DNA of 64,000 nt, from contig CM065396.1 in NCBI GenBank assembly GCA_033060915.1, positions 4,182,001 to 4,246,000 of the forward strand, given 5' to 3'. The stretch's first letter is position 1, and each line of letters begins with the position of its first letter. Positions 34,601-45,600 of this stretch are shown here, in pieces. A model generated the notes under the pieces. The model saw only the letters and a list, made by a program, of their open reading frames with translations. It had not been told where the DNA came from and searched no databases. Both the position numbers and the translations under genes were made by a program. Source of the stretch: Euryodendron excelsum. Taxonomy: Eukaryota; Streptophyta; Magnoliopsida; Ericales; Pentaphylacaceae.

Positions 34601-36160
34601 ATGGCAACCAACTTTGGAAGCTCTCTTAGTGAGGGTTAATCCACCAACAGACCACCTATGTTTAATGGCACCAATTACAACTATTGAAATAATAGAATGA
34701 GGATATATATTCAGTCCGTTGATTGTGAATTGTAGAGGATTATAGTAATGGTCCTAAAACTCCCACTAAGAAAATTGAAAGAGTTGATGTCCCTAAGCCC
34801 GAATCCAAACGAGATGAGGATGATTTGAAAATATTGCAATATAATGCTAAAGCCATGAATATTTGATATTGTATCCTTGATCCTAACGAATTTAATCATG
34901 TCTCTACTTGTGAATCGACCAAGGAAATATGGGATAGACTTTAGGTAACCCATGAAGGTACTAATCAAGTCAAGGAATCTAAAATCAATATTTTAGTTCA
35001 TAACTATGAATTTTTTAAAATGAAACCGGATGAATCCATTACCAAAATGTTCACAAGATTTACCGATATTATTAATGGCTTGAAGTCTCTTGGAAAGGTT
35101 TATCCTAACAATGAACATATTAGAAGATCTTGAGATCGTTGCCAAAGACTTAGGAAGCTAAGATCACTGCCATCCAAGAAACAAAGGACCTCAAAAGCAA
35201 AAAGAAGTCAATGGCATTCAAGTCCACCAACCAAGAAGATGAATCGACAAGTGATGAGGATGATGATGAAATTGCCCTTATCACACGAAAATTCAAAAGA
35301 TTCATGAAGAGAAAATGGAAAGGTGGAAAGAAGTATGAAGCTAAAAGAGATTCTAAGTAAAGAATCAACTATTATATGATATAAATGTAAGAAGTCTGGC
35401 CATATAAGGGATGAATGCCCCATGCTCAAAAAGAAAGGCAAGAAAGACCAAAGAAAGAGGGCAATGGCATATATGACTTGTAGTGATGACGAAGAATCCA
35501 ATTCCAAAGAAGAAACTGAACCACAAGAAGTGGCTAATCTATGTCTCATGGCTCATGAGGAAGAGAACGAGGTATCATCTTCTAATTCCTCTTAATTTAC
35601 TTTCAATAAATTACAAGATGCTTTCGATGATCTAATTATTGAATTCAAAAAGATGGGAATTAAAAATGGTCTTCTCAAAAAGATGATTCCACTCTGACTA
35701 AAAAAAATGAGAACTTACAAAAAAAAAATGAAGATTTAAAAAATGAAATTTGTGCCTTGAAAAATAGAGTTAAGGAAAACTCTTTTCAAAAGGATTCCTC
35801 ACTTTCAAAGGAAAATCAAGTTTTGAGGGAAGAAGTTAAACACTTGAGAATAACTCTTTTTAAATGTGTAAATGGAAAAGAGAAATTAGATGTTATCATT
35901 GGAAAACAAAAGTATTCACTTGATAAAGCTGAACTCGGTTTTGATCCCTTCAAAAGAAGAAAATTTTCGAAAGCCAAATTTGTTTCTTCTACTGGAAAAC
36001 CACATATTTCATGCTTTTATTGTCATAAATTAAGACACATTGCTTATAAGTGTTATGCTATGCAAAAGTCTAATGCTCCTAAGAATGTATGAGTCCCAAA
36101 AAGGCCATTGAAGACTAACCCCCAAGGACCCAAATGGTTTGGGTACCTAAAGTCAAATAA
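34601..36160 (+). pseudogene. Copia-2 gag
   Basis: The start ATGGCAACCAACTTTGGAAG matches the conserved Sirevirus-like gag start and the Copia-1 copy. The UBN2-type capsid domain (about 34690-35170) has several stops. A first CCHC knuckle at 35377-35417 has its first Cys codon changed to TGA but keeps CKKSGHIRDEC. Next comes an acidic Glu/Ser-rich segment, then a coiled-coil run (about 35690-35900, longest open frame 35757-36092). The second knuckle at 36012-36053 is CFYCHKLRHIAYKC, with all four zinc ligands present. The product would be the nucleocapsid and capsid precursor. It is disabled. Confidence 0.88.
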
Positions 36161-36174
36161 ACTCTTTTGTAGGT

Positions 36175-37210
36175 GTGTCTTTAAGCGAAATCCAAGAAAG
36201 ACTATTGGTACTTGGATAGTAGATGTTCTAGACATATGACGGGAGATGAAGCACAATTCACATCTCTTTCACCAAAGGATGGAGGACTTGTCACATTTGG
36301 AAACAATAGCAAAGGAAAGATCATTGGTATAGGTAGTGTTGGTAAAAACTCTTCCACTTCTATTGAAAATGTCTTGCTTGTTAAAGGACTTAAAAACAAT
36401 CTTTTGAGCATTAGTCAACTTTGTGACAAAGGATGCGAAGTTGTATTTGAATCCTCTAAATATGATGTGATTGACATCAACAGTAGCAAAACCATTCTCA
36501 CTGGGCATAGACAAGGCAATACATACATATTTGATCTAAATGACTTGTCTTCTTGCAAAGTTGAATGTCTTATTGCTATGAATAGTGATGAAAGTTGGTT
36601 GTGCATAGAAGACTTGGTCATATTAGTATGAACATACTTTCAAAGTTTCTAAAAATGATTTGGTCAAAGGACTTCCAAAAATCAAATCTGACAAAGATAG
36701 AGTTTGTGATGCTTGTCAAATGGGTAAGCAAACTCGAATTTCTCTTAATCTATAAATATGTTGACCACTTCTAGGCCATTACAACTATCGCATATAAATT
36801 TATTTGGACCAACTAGAATTTTAAGTCTTGGTGAGAAACAATATGCACTTGTTATTGTTGATGACTATTCTAGATTTATATGGACATTCTTCTTAGCTCA
36901 CAAAGATAAGATAATTGTTTTCTTTATAAAATTTGAAAAAAGGTTCAAAATGAGAAAGGTTTTTCAATCACTTCTATAAGAACTAACCATGGAAGGGAAT
37001 TTGATTGCAAACCCTTTGAAGTATTTTGTGATGAAAATGGTTTTGACCATAACTTTTCAGCCCCTAGAACATCTTAACAAAATGGAGTTGTTAAAAGGAA
37101 AAATAGAACTTAGGAAGAAATGGGAAGAACATTGCTTTGTGAAAATGGATTACCAAAGTATTTTTAGGCTAAAGCTGTCAACACAGCTTGCTAAGTTTTA
37201 AATCGAATTT
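36175..37210 (+). pseudogene. Copia-2 protease and integrase
   Basis: The protease motif reads WYLDSRCSRHMTGD at about 36206-36244. The usual DSG is DSR, a GGA-to-AGA type change at 36221-36223. The GAG-pre-integrase region (36212-36631) has LLVKGLKNNLLSISQLCD. The zinc motif HRRLGHI and CDACQMGK follow at about 36600-36730 in shifted frames. The integrase core (36758-37200) keeps YALVIVDDYSRFIWTFFL, but the first catalytic Asp is Asn (HINLFGP, codon AAT 36797-36799). Frame changes occur near 36631, 36757 and 36979. Confidence 0.88.
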
Positions 37211-39262
37211 TATTTAGAAAATTTGTAAATAAAACCCCTTATGAGCTTTAAAAAAATAAGAAACCAAATGTCTCATACTTTCGAGTCTTTGGATGCAAAT
37301 GCTTTATGTTGAGTAACAATAAAGACAACCTTGGCAAGTTTGATGCAAAATCTGATGAGGGTGTATTTCTTGGATATTCAACACATAGCAAAGCATATAG
37401 AGTCTTTAATAAGAGGACTCTAGTGGTTAAGGAATCAGTCCATGTCACTTTTGATTAACATAACTCCCTTTCTAGAAATATTACAAATGATAATGTAGAT
37501 GAAATGGAACAAAATATGAAAAAATTGGACATCCATCCAAGCTCAAAAGAAGATCCACAAAAGGAGAAAGAAATGTAAGAAGTCTCAACAAGCCAATAAA
37601 AAATCAATGAAGGTCTACATAAGGAATGGAAGTTTGTGCATAACCATCCAGCAAAACAAATCCTAGGTGATCCTTCACAAGGGGTAAGAACTAGATCCTC
37701 TCTTAGAAATGTATGTAATCATCTTGCATTCTTATCACAAATAGAACCTAAGTGTTTTAATGATACTAAAAATGATGAGTTTTGGATTAATGGTATGCAA
37801 GAGGAGTTGAATCAATTTAAAAGGAATGAAGTATAACATCTTGTTCCTAGGCCTAATGATCATCCAATTATTGGAACTAAATAGGTTTTTAGAAATAAAA
37901 TGGATGAATCTAAAGTTGTTGTGAGGAACAAGACAAGACTTGTTGCTCAAGGGTATAGCTAAGAGGAAGGCATTGATTTTGATGAAACGTATGTTCCAGT
38001 AGCTAGATTAGAAGCTATTAGGTTATTACTTGTATTCTCATGTTTTAAGGATTTCAAACTTTATCAAATGGACGTTAAAAGTACATTCCTAAATAGTTTT
38101 ATTACTGGAGAGGTATACGTTGAGCAACCCCCTGAATTTGAAGGTTCAAAATTTCCTAATCATGTTTTCAAATTAACAAAAGCTTTATATGGTTTGAAGC
38201 AAGCCCCAAGGGCTTGGTATGAAATTAAGTAAGTTTTTTTAAAAAAAAGGTTTTTCAAGAGGAAAAATAGACACTACTCTTTTTATCAAGATAAAAAATA
38301 ATGACATACTCTTAGTACAAATATATGTGGATGATATCATATTCGGTGCTACTAATGAGTCGCTTTGCAAGGAATTTGCTAAGTGTATGCAAGGAGAACT
38401 CGAAATAAGTATGATGGGTGAACTTAATTACTTCCTTTGTCTTCAAATCAAGCAATTAAGAGAAGACATTTTTATTAACCAAGCCAAGTACATCAAGGAC
38501 TTGATCAAGAAGTTTGGCATGGAAGATGCAAAGCCCATAAGTACTCCAATGAGTACTACAGCAAAATTAGATAGCGATGAGAAAGGTAAATCAATAGATG
38601 CTAAGCTTTATAGAAGCATGATAGGTTTTTTATTATACCGAGCTGCTAGTAGGCCAGATATAATATTCAGTGTTTGTTTTTGTGCTCGATTTCAATCAAA
38701 TTCTAGAGAATCTCATGTGATTACTGTGAAAAAATCTTTCGTTACTACAAGCATACACCTAAACTTGGATTATGGTATCCAAATGGTACATCTTTTCATT
38801 TGATTGGATACACCGATGCTGACTATGCGGGGAGTAGAGTTGATAGGAAGAGTACAAGTGGCTCTTGCCAACTCCTAGGCAACATGATTATGTCTTGGTT
38901 TAGCAAGAAACAAAATTCGGTTGCTCTCTCTACAGCTAAGGCTGAATATGTAGCAACTGGTAGTTGTGCTCAAGTATTGTGGATGAAATAACAATTAGAA
39001 GATTATGGTATTTTATTTGATCATATTCCCATTAGATGTGACAATACTACTATCATAAATTTGACTAAGAATCTCATTCAGCACTCTCGCACAAAACACA
39101 TTGAGATTAGATATTATACGAGATCATGTGCAAAAAGGTGATATTGAACTTGATTTTGTAAGCACAAACATGCAATTGGCTGACATTTTTACAAAATCAT
39201 TAAGTGAGGATAGATTTTGCATGATAAGAAGAGAATTGGGAATTGATGATCCTATATCTTGA
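37211..39262 (+). pseudogene. Copia-2 reverse transcriptase and RNase H
   Basis: The integrase tail (FRVFGCKCFM-like at about 37280) and a Pro/Lys-rich linker lead into RT near 37780. RT motifs are seen in pieces, including ALYGLKQAPRAWYE near 38190 and the intact active site YVDD at 38324-38335. A frameshift near 38230 splits the domain. RNase H (38800-39262) has GYTDADYAGSRVDRKST, SWFSKKQNSVALSTAKAEY and a final GIDDPIS followed by TGA at 39260-39262. The copia-specific order and spacing are normal. Confidence 0.88.
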
Positions 39263-39443
39263 TCTTTGAATGACATTCATAGTATTTGTGTTTTTAAATA
39301 TAATCAAGTGCACTGATTATTTTTATGAAATGCATTTTATGTTATTACAATTCATTGCATGCTCATATTAGAACACATATTCTTCTCAAGTTAAAAAGTC
39401 GACCCCTAAATTCATAAACACTCAATTTGACCTAGTCTGGCTT
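39263..39443 (+). other. Copia-2 spacer after pol
   Basis: Non-coding and AT-rich. One AAAAAGTCGACCCCTAAAT motif lies at about 39395, of the Copia-1 palindrome type. Confidence 0.5.
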
Positions 39444-39627
39444 CATGTGTTGACACATCATTTTCATGTGTCGACACATCAAAACATTGGGTTCAAAATG
39501 AATTGTTGATACCCATGTGTCGACACATCAAGTTCATGTGTTGACACATAAGTAGGGCCTATATATTTTAATACAACCCACTTTACGGACATTCAAACTT
39601 TTCCTTTATATATATATATATATATAT
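39444..39627 (+). promoter_or_regulatory. Palindrome cluster and TATA before Copia-2 env-like ORF
   Basis: Four copies of CATGTGTYGACACAT (starting about 39444, 39465, 39514 and 39535) are followed by CCTATATATTTT (39556) and a TATATA run (39603-39627). The ORF ATG is at 39811. The same palindrome, spaced about 20 bases in pairs and followed by a TATA box, makes up the putative promoter part of both LTRs. Promoter function is inferred from this parallel. Confidence 0.55.
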
Positions 39628-39810
39628 GTATTTCGCTCCCTCTGTTCACACCAATCCCAACCATCACCAACCGTCCCTCTCAATCTCTCTTTTAAACACC
39701 TTATAAACCCTAAATTGATTCACTCCCAACTTCTCACAACCCTCATCGATCCCACCATCGGACCGAAAATCCCTAAACCTTAGAAGAGCTCGAAAGCCCC
39801 AACTACACCA

Positions 39811-41316
39811 ATGCCTCAGGCTTCGAAAGGGCAAAAGAGAAAACCGAAAGGGGATTCAAGCAAGGATAAAGGGAAGAAGAAGATAAGCAAGAAGGGAGAA
39901 CCAGTATCCTCAACTGCCCTGGAGAGAAATGAGTTGTACTTCAGTAAAGATAAGGCACAAGAAACGTATAATTCGATTTTTTCTCTTAGAAAGGTCTATA
40001 ATGGTTGATGGATGGACTATAATTTCTTTGATCATTACAAATTCGAGTTGAGTACAAAATTAGTTAATTTGGGTTGGAAATCCATCACTATATTAAGGGA
40101 TGATGTTTACCCTGACTTAGTTGCACACTTTTATGCCAATGTCGAAAGAGAGTATGGTGATGTATCTATAGTAAGTTTTGTCAAAGGTGTTAGTTTCACT
40201 TTGGATAAAACTGTGATAAGGCACATTCTTGGAATCAGGCTTGGTGAAGAAATTTATCGAGGTAATATATCTCAAAAAGATCAACTGAAAGTTCTTTATG
40301 GAAAGGAAGTGGATGAATGTTAGCAACCTATTGCCAATGATTTGCCTCCTGAATTGAGGTTGGCGCATCACTTTACCTGTACCATTTTCACCCTCAAAAC
40401 TATAAAATATGAGTATATTTCTGAGAAAGAGTTATTTTTCTTGTGGGCATATCTGACTGACTCTAGGATTGATTTACCTTTATTTATCTTGGATCATATG
40501 TACAAAGCCACTATTACCAAAATTAGTTTGCCGTATGGTATTTTCTTGACAAAAGTTTTCAAACATTTCAATATCGATTTGAGCAATGAGAAAAAGAGAA
40601 CCCCCAAATCCATTAGCGATGAGTATAATGAAAAGACTCTCAAGAGAATGGGGTACACTCTGAAGAACAACAAATGGACTCCTAAGAAAACTGGTGGAGA
40701 TAGTGCTTCAAAGGAAAAGACTCCCTCTGTGAGTAGCTCTAGGTAAAGGAGTACCAAGGGAAATTTGAATCAAGAACTTGAAGGAAGTGAAGGGGAGAAG
40801 AATGTGTTCATGGCTTAGGTCAAGGAGTCTCTCGAAAAACTAAATAAGAAGGAAGACCTTACTACCACAAGAATATTTTTTGTGGAAAGGAAAGTCAGAG
40901 AATTGAAAAAGGAAGTGAAAATGCTGAGACATGAGAAAAGAAAAATGATGGAAGAAGAAGAAGAAGATGAGGAAGAAGAGGAAGAAGAAGTAGAAGAAGA
41001 AAATGAAGAAAATAAGAAAGAAATTAGAGAATGAGAAGAAGAAGGAGAAAAAGAAGGAGAAGAAGAGAAGGAGGTTGAAGAAGAAAGAGATGGTGAGGAG
41101 GAAGAGGCACAAGAAGTTGAAGGAGAAAATGCTAAAAAAGGAATAGAAGTAAAGAAACAAGGCCAAGAGGATGGCTCATCTGCTACAGAATCTGATGCTC
41201 CTCCTTCCATTTCTGGTCACAAATATGGGCTGAGGGATAAGTCTAGAAAGAAGTTCTTCGACACCCAAGACAACCCCGTTGTCCTAACCCCATCACCACT
41301 AGCCTCCCCCCACTAA
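39811..41316 (+). pseudogene. Copia-2 env-like third ORF, 501 codons with five stops
   Basis: A single frame runs from ATG at 39811 to TAA at 41314, broken only by TGA 40006, TAG 40321, TAA 40744, TAG 40816 and TGA 41032. The N-terminus is Lys/Ser-rich (KGKKKISKKG). A globular domain from about 39940 to 40680 resembles the Putative plant transposon protein family (PF20167) found in such third ORFs (ELYFSKDKAQETYNS, HFYANVEREYGD, VKGVSFTLDKTVIRHILG, LPYGIFLTKVFKHFNIDL). A long Glu/Lys coiled coil (40850-41160) and a conserved tail follow. No signal peptide or membrane segment is visible, so env is a positional name only. Confidence 0.8.
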
Positions 41317-42003
41317 AATCACCTACCCTTGTCCCATCTTTCTCTCTCTCTCACATTTGCATTTTCATTCTTGCATCTGTATGCATTTTTGTTAAAGGAT
41401 GGCATGTCATCCTCAAGACAATTCATTTGTAACATTTTGTGAATGTTAATTGTCTAACCCCATGTAATACTTTTGTGAATGAAATATAACCATGTTGTTG
41501 TGGAAACTTGATGCCTTGATGGTTGAATGTTGTGCATGTTGCCCTGTTTATATAAATTATCTTGTTGTAAGATTTTTTGCTATTGTACCTGTTATTATTA
41601 TAAATTTTTTTTCTCTTCTTTCTCTTTTTGACGAATTAACAATAAGGGGGAGAATTAGAAGGGAAATAAGATTGGTTAACAGGGAATTGAATATTGAATA
41701 TTGAATGTTGAATAATGAAATTATAAAACATGTTCTTAGGGGGAGTAAAATGATAAAGGAAAATTTTCCCTCCACTTAATTTTAGAATTGCTATGAATTG
41801 AGATTTGCTTTGACAAAACAAAACCTTTTAGTAAAAACTTTTTGAGGATTGTTTTTGATAAAAAAAAAAAAAAAAAAAGAAAGGATATTTTTCTTGGAAG
41901 CATCAATTGCAAAACAAAGGGGGAACTTTTTCATGGTATGAAATCTGATTCTATTCATTTCATTTATTCTTATATCTATTTTTGTAAAGGTTTTCTCATC
42001 ATC
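41317..42003 (+). other. Copia-2 3' untranslated region
   Basis: It carries three G-rich purine tracts (AATAAGGGGGAGAATTAG near 41641, TTAGGGGGAGTAAAATG near 41737, AAAGGGGGAAC near 41917) and an A-run at 41861-41878. No ORF was recognised. Confidence 0.6.
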
Positions 42004-42017
42004 AAAAAGGGGGAGAT
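42004..42017 (+). other. Copia-2 polypurine tract
   Basis: AAAAAGGGGGAGAT directly precedes the 3' LTR. Confidence 0.92.
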
Positions 42018-43379
42018 TGTTGACTCCACATCTTGATTTTGATGATAACTAAACCTTGTGTTAGTTTACTAATGAATTTAACTAGTATAAAGATTAATGA
42101 AAAAATATATTTTACACCTAAAGCTTAATGAATGTCAAAATGGATGCACAACAAATCACGGATTGAGCAATGCACCAAAATAAAGCAATGACACCTATTC
42201 AAATATCAAACCAATAATATGAATTTGAAGAGAATGAAGATGCTCAAAAGAAAATTTCATTAAGCTTGTAAAGACTCAATGAAGTTGATATGAATTTGAA
42301 AAGATTGAAAGTGTTCAAAAGGAGAATTCATCATGTTTACAAAGACTCTATGAAGAATCCAAGAAAAGTTTTTGAAGAGCAAAAATGAATTCAATCCGAA
42401 TTGAATTGAAGACTTTCTTGAATAACCACATTGGATTAAAGGATTTGAAAAATCACTATACCCCAAAGAGAAAATTTCTTAAAGATAAAGTATTTTTGAA
42501 GCTAAGTTTGATCAAGTAAAGCATGGAAGAAATTTTTTAAGTGATGTGTCGACACATGAATTTGATGTGTCGACACATAAGGACCGAGACCAATGCTTGA
42601 ATAATGGATGATCAAGTGTCGATACATGGGTTTGATGTGTCGACATATGGAGACAGAGAACAAGTACTAGAGGATGCAGGCTTAATGTGTCGACAAATAA
42701 AGTCAAGTGTCGACACTTGAGGACTAACGACTATATTTTTAAACATTGTCAAGGTCTAAACTCGTATTAAATGAGCTCTCAACTACCTCCAACGGGTGAA
42801 ATCAATTCAGGACTTTATATACAAGCCTCCAAATGCATTTATGGATAAGAGACACAGAATTATTCCATTCTTTGATTATCAAGAGCTAACAATTCCTTAC
42901 ATTTTCTGAAAATTCTCTTTATCTTCAAGAGTTGACATTTTGTGAGCTATTCAATACTCATCTACTCTTCATAGAGAGTGTGTAATTCAATTGTATATTT
43001 CATATACACTTGTGAGTTAGAGTTTGAGTATCTTCTAGTGAAAGAAAAATACTTGTAAGTTTAAGAAAGGAGAGTAAGCTAGGCACTTCAATTAGCTTCT
43101 ACTTTGTAATTGGACATTACATAGTGGAAGAAGATTTCGAGGGGATCTTGGAGTGAGTATATAGACCACAAGTTGTAATTGAATCTCGGTAATTGTCGGT
43201 GTTTCTTTCTTGAGCTTTGCTTTCATAACTTGTTTGATTTCCTTGCATTGCATATATCTTGAATCACTATTTCATTGCCTAGATTATTTTTAAATCGTCA
43301 TAATTGCAATTATTTTTGAAAAATCCAATTCAATCCCCCCCCCTCCCTCCCCTCTCTCGAGTTGCCTTTTGGGCCAACA
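42018..43379 (+). repeat. Copia-2 3' LTR
   Basis: Full-length partner of 33166-34545. Six GTCGAC palindromes lie at about 42544-42719, some perfect 12-mers (TGTGTCGACACA), followed by TTTATATACAAGCC at about 42814. A run of C and CCCTCC lies near the end. It ends GGCCAACA before the AAAGG duplication. Confidence 0.93.
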
Positions 43380-43384
43380 AAAGG

Positions 43385-44327
43385 GAAGTGTGAAAAAAGA
43401 AAAAAAATAAAGAGGTTAGATGTTTGGAAAAAAAAAAAAAAAGAAAGACGAAGAAAAAAAAAGGAGAAAAAACATCAATAGAAATTGAGGAATTGAAAGT
43501 GTGTACTTATTGATCAATACATGCATTGTTCACACATGTTTTGAACTATTTATCATTTCCTCTCCTACCTTATACCTCTTGGCCAAAGTTACAACCTAAA
43601 GAAACGTTTTATTTGATCTTCGGATGATTGTGATTTCGTATATGGAAGTGAATGAAGTGAGATGATTGATATGATAATTATTGTTTTCTTAGTGATAGTA
43701 TTCTTTTTATAAGACTATGCTAAGTTTCTTATCTTATTGTTGTTGAATGTGGTTTTCCATTATGATAAGTATATGTGAGATATTTTTCTTTTTATATCAT
43801 TACTTCAACTCACATTTAGTATATAGGTATTTATACCTTGCTCTAGAGTGTTTTATTTGTTTAGTGTAACACTTGTGAGATTTGAGTCAAAGCTTACCCC
43901 TGAGAGAATTTGGGTTGCATACACTTGATACTAGATTCTATATATATGTTGGCTATTTATTAACACACAATGAGTTTTGAGCATGATTGGAATGCATTTG
44001 TTATGTGTAATAGAGTTTGAAACTGTTCTGAGCTAGATTGAAGTCTTTGAATTTATTGTTAAAGATTTCTAACTCTTTTGCATTGATTGATAGGATCATA
44101 GCATTCATATATGTGCTTTAATGGAGGAAAGGAATGATTTTAATTGATATTTGTAGTTATCATCATTACAATCCCACACGAGACACCACTCATCTACTAG
44201 GGGTAACCTAGGGGCTTAAAAACTTAGTGCATATGCTAAATGCACTCGTGACTTCTATGAAAATGAAGATTATCTTTTTTATTTTTAGTACTTTGCTAGG
44301 GACCAGCAAAAAACTAGTTGAGGAGTG
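43385..44327 (+). other. Athila-NA interior right of Copia-2, with polypurine tract
   Basis: Non-coding. The A-rich start (to about 43470) pairs with the A-rich sequence left of Copia-2. The last part reads AGGGACCAGCAAAAAACTAG then TTGAGGAGTG (44318-44327), a decayed polypurine tract next to the 3' LTR. The GGGACxAGCAAAA phrase before the tract is typical of Athila-type elements. Confidence 0.65.
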
Positions 44328-45595
44328 TGATTGCGCTTCAAAAGTACAATTATATGACCTTAACTTATGGTTTGTTAACCTTAATTTAGGATTTTATAAA
44401 CCTTTTTAGCTATATTTTAGTATTAATTAAGTTTATTTTGTTTTGCATAGGTTATGAGCTTAAATTGGAGGACGTTGGATACAATTCAGGTAAAGGTTTC
44501 AAGAGAAGGCTATCAGAGTACAAGCTGTTGAAACTGTTGTACAAGCTGCTTAACCACGCAAAACTGAAACTTTGGAAGACCATATCTCTCAACGTAGAAG
44601 AGCTATTGAAATCCATATATATCGATTTCATGTAACCATTCGAGACCTACTCAGTTATGTAGTTCAAAGACCCATTTAGACTTGAGCTGGTCTATCCGAA
44701 CAGTTTATGAAAATCTGCGAATTTCTCTTCCTATAAAAGCTGGGACTGAAGCCTATTTTAGAGAGTTCTTTTTAGTAGTTAGTTTTTACGAGTTTTAGGG
44801 TTCCTTTGAGAGCTTTAGGAGTACATTAGAATAGAACTTTACAAAGTTTTCATTGCTTTTCAATTCCTGTAATAAGATTCAATAGCTTTTCATAATTTTT
44901 CAATCCCTGCAATTAGACTCTCAGTCTTTCAATAAATTTACATATATATTTGTGTATTTATTATGTCTAGGAGTAGTTAAATCTCATTTTGAAATTAATT
45001 GTGAAAATCAATTGAAAATCTCGAATGAACAATGGAGATAACTAGGGTTTGAATGATTTTATCTTCTTCTTCTTAATTCTTCGAAATCAAACTCTAGATA
45101 TTTACGAAAACTTAGATGTTTCATTATGCTTGGTAATATTTATGCACGAACCCTAGTTCGTTATATTTACTACACAAGTCAACGGTATGCATCTATGATT
45201 CTAAACCTGATTTATTTTAGATTTGATTATTAAAGAATAAAAAATTTATCGCTAAATCTTCTAAATCAAAGACTCACAATGCAATCAATGATTTATGTTA
45301 TCAAAAACCTCTATTGAAATTCTGGGTGAAGCAAATGATTGGAACAATTGGTTTAAAGACTTTCCTTTATTAATTAAAGCTCATTTTCGTAGTTCAGCTT
45401 AGATTAATCAAACCCTTTTAAACTATTTTTTTTTTATTTCATTAGAGTGCTCCCTTAGGGTTTTGAACCAAAGTAAGTTTTTTTGAATGTACTAACCCTC
45501 TTTCCTTGTGGATCGACTTTAGACTTCATTGAGTAATTATTACTACATCGCGGCCGTACACTGGTAGTTATTTATCGCACATTTTGGAGTGATCA
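44328..45595 (+). repeat. Athila-NA 3' LTR
   Basis: Partner of 10812-12078. It begins TGATTGCGCTTC and ends GGAGTGATCA, then the duplication ATATC. Confidence 0.9.
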
Positions 45596-45600
45596 ATATC

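Larger units (their letters stand above)
33166..43379 (+). mobile_element. Copia-2, full-length Sirevirus-type Ty1/copia element, 10.2 kb
   Basis: The LTRs are 33166-34545 and 42018-43379 (1380 and 1362 bp, TGTTGACTCC...CAACA). The target duplication AAAGG is at 33161-33165 and 43380-43384. The element has an intact initiator-Met primer-binding site, gag with two zinc knuckles, pol in the copia order (protease, integrase, reverse transcriptase, RNase H) and a third env-like ORF before a polypurine tract. This layout and size are typical of Sireviruses (SIRE/Maximus). Gag and pol have several stops and frameshifts. It is inserted in Athila-NA. Confidence 0.95.
10812..45595 (+). mobile_element. 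Athila-NA, non-autonomous Athila-like element with three nested insertions
   Basis: Two similar LTRs of 1267 and 1268 bp (10812-12078 and 44328-45595) both begin TGATTGCGCTTCAAAAGTAC and end near TTATCGCACATTTT and GAxCA. The flanks carry the identical duplication ATATC (10807-10811 and 45596-45600). Removing the three nested insertions with one copy of each target duplication leaves a unit of about 5.8 kb, of which about 3.3 kb is internal. No protease, reverse transcriptase, RNase H or integrase motif was found in the internal pieces. It carries one decayed ORF of unknown function. The element splits the LTR of a Tat-like element. Confidence 0.9.

Noticed and set aside
40815..41210. Ser/Phe-rich minus-strand open frames over the third ORF
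   Set aside because: They are the reverse reading of the Glu/Lys-rich coiled-coil region of the env-like ORF and have no independent support.
39811..41316. True viral envelope glycoprotein
   Set aside because: No signal peptide, no transmembrane helix and no Cys pattern. The name env-like reflects position only; the domain resembles a plant transposon-associated family.
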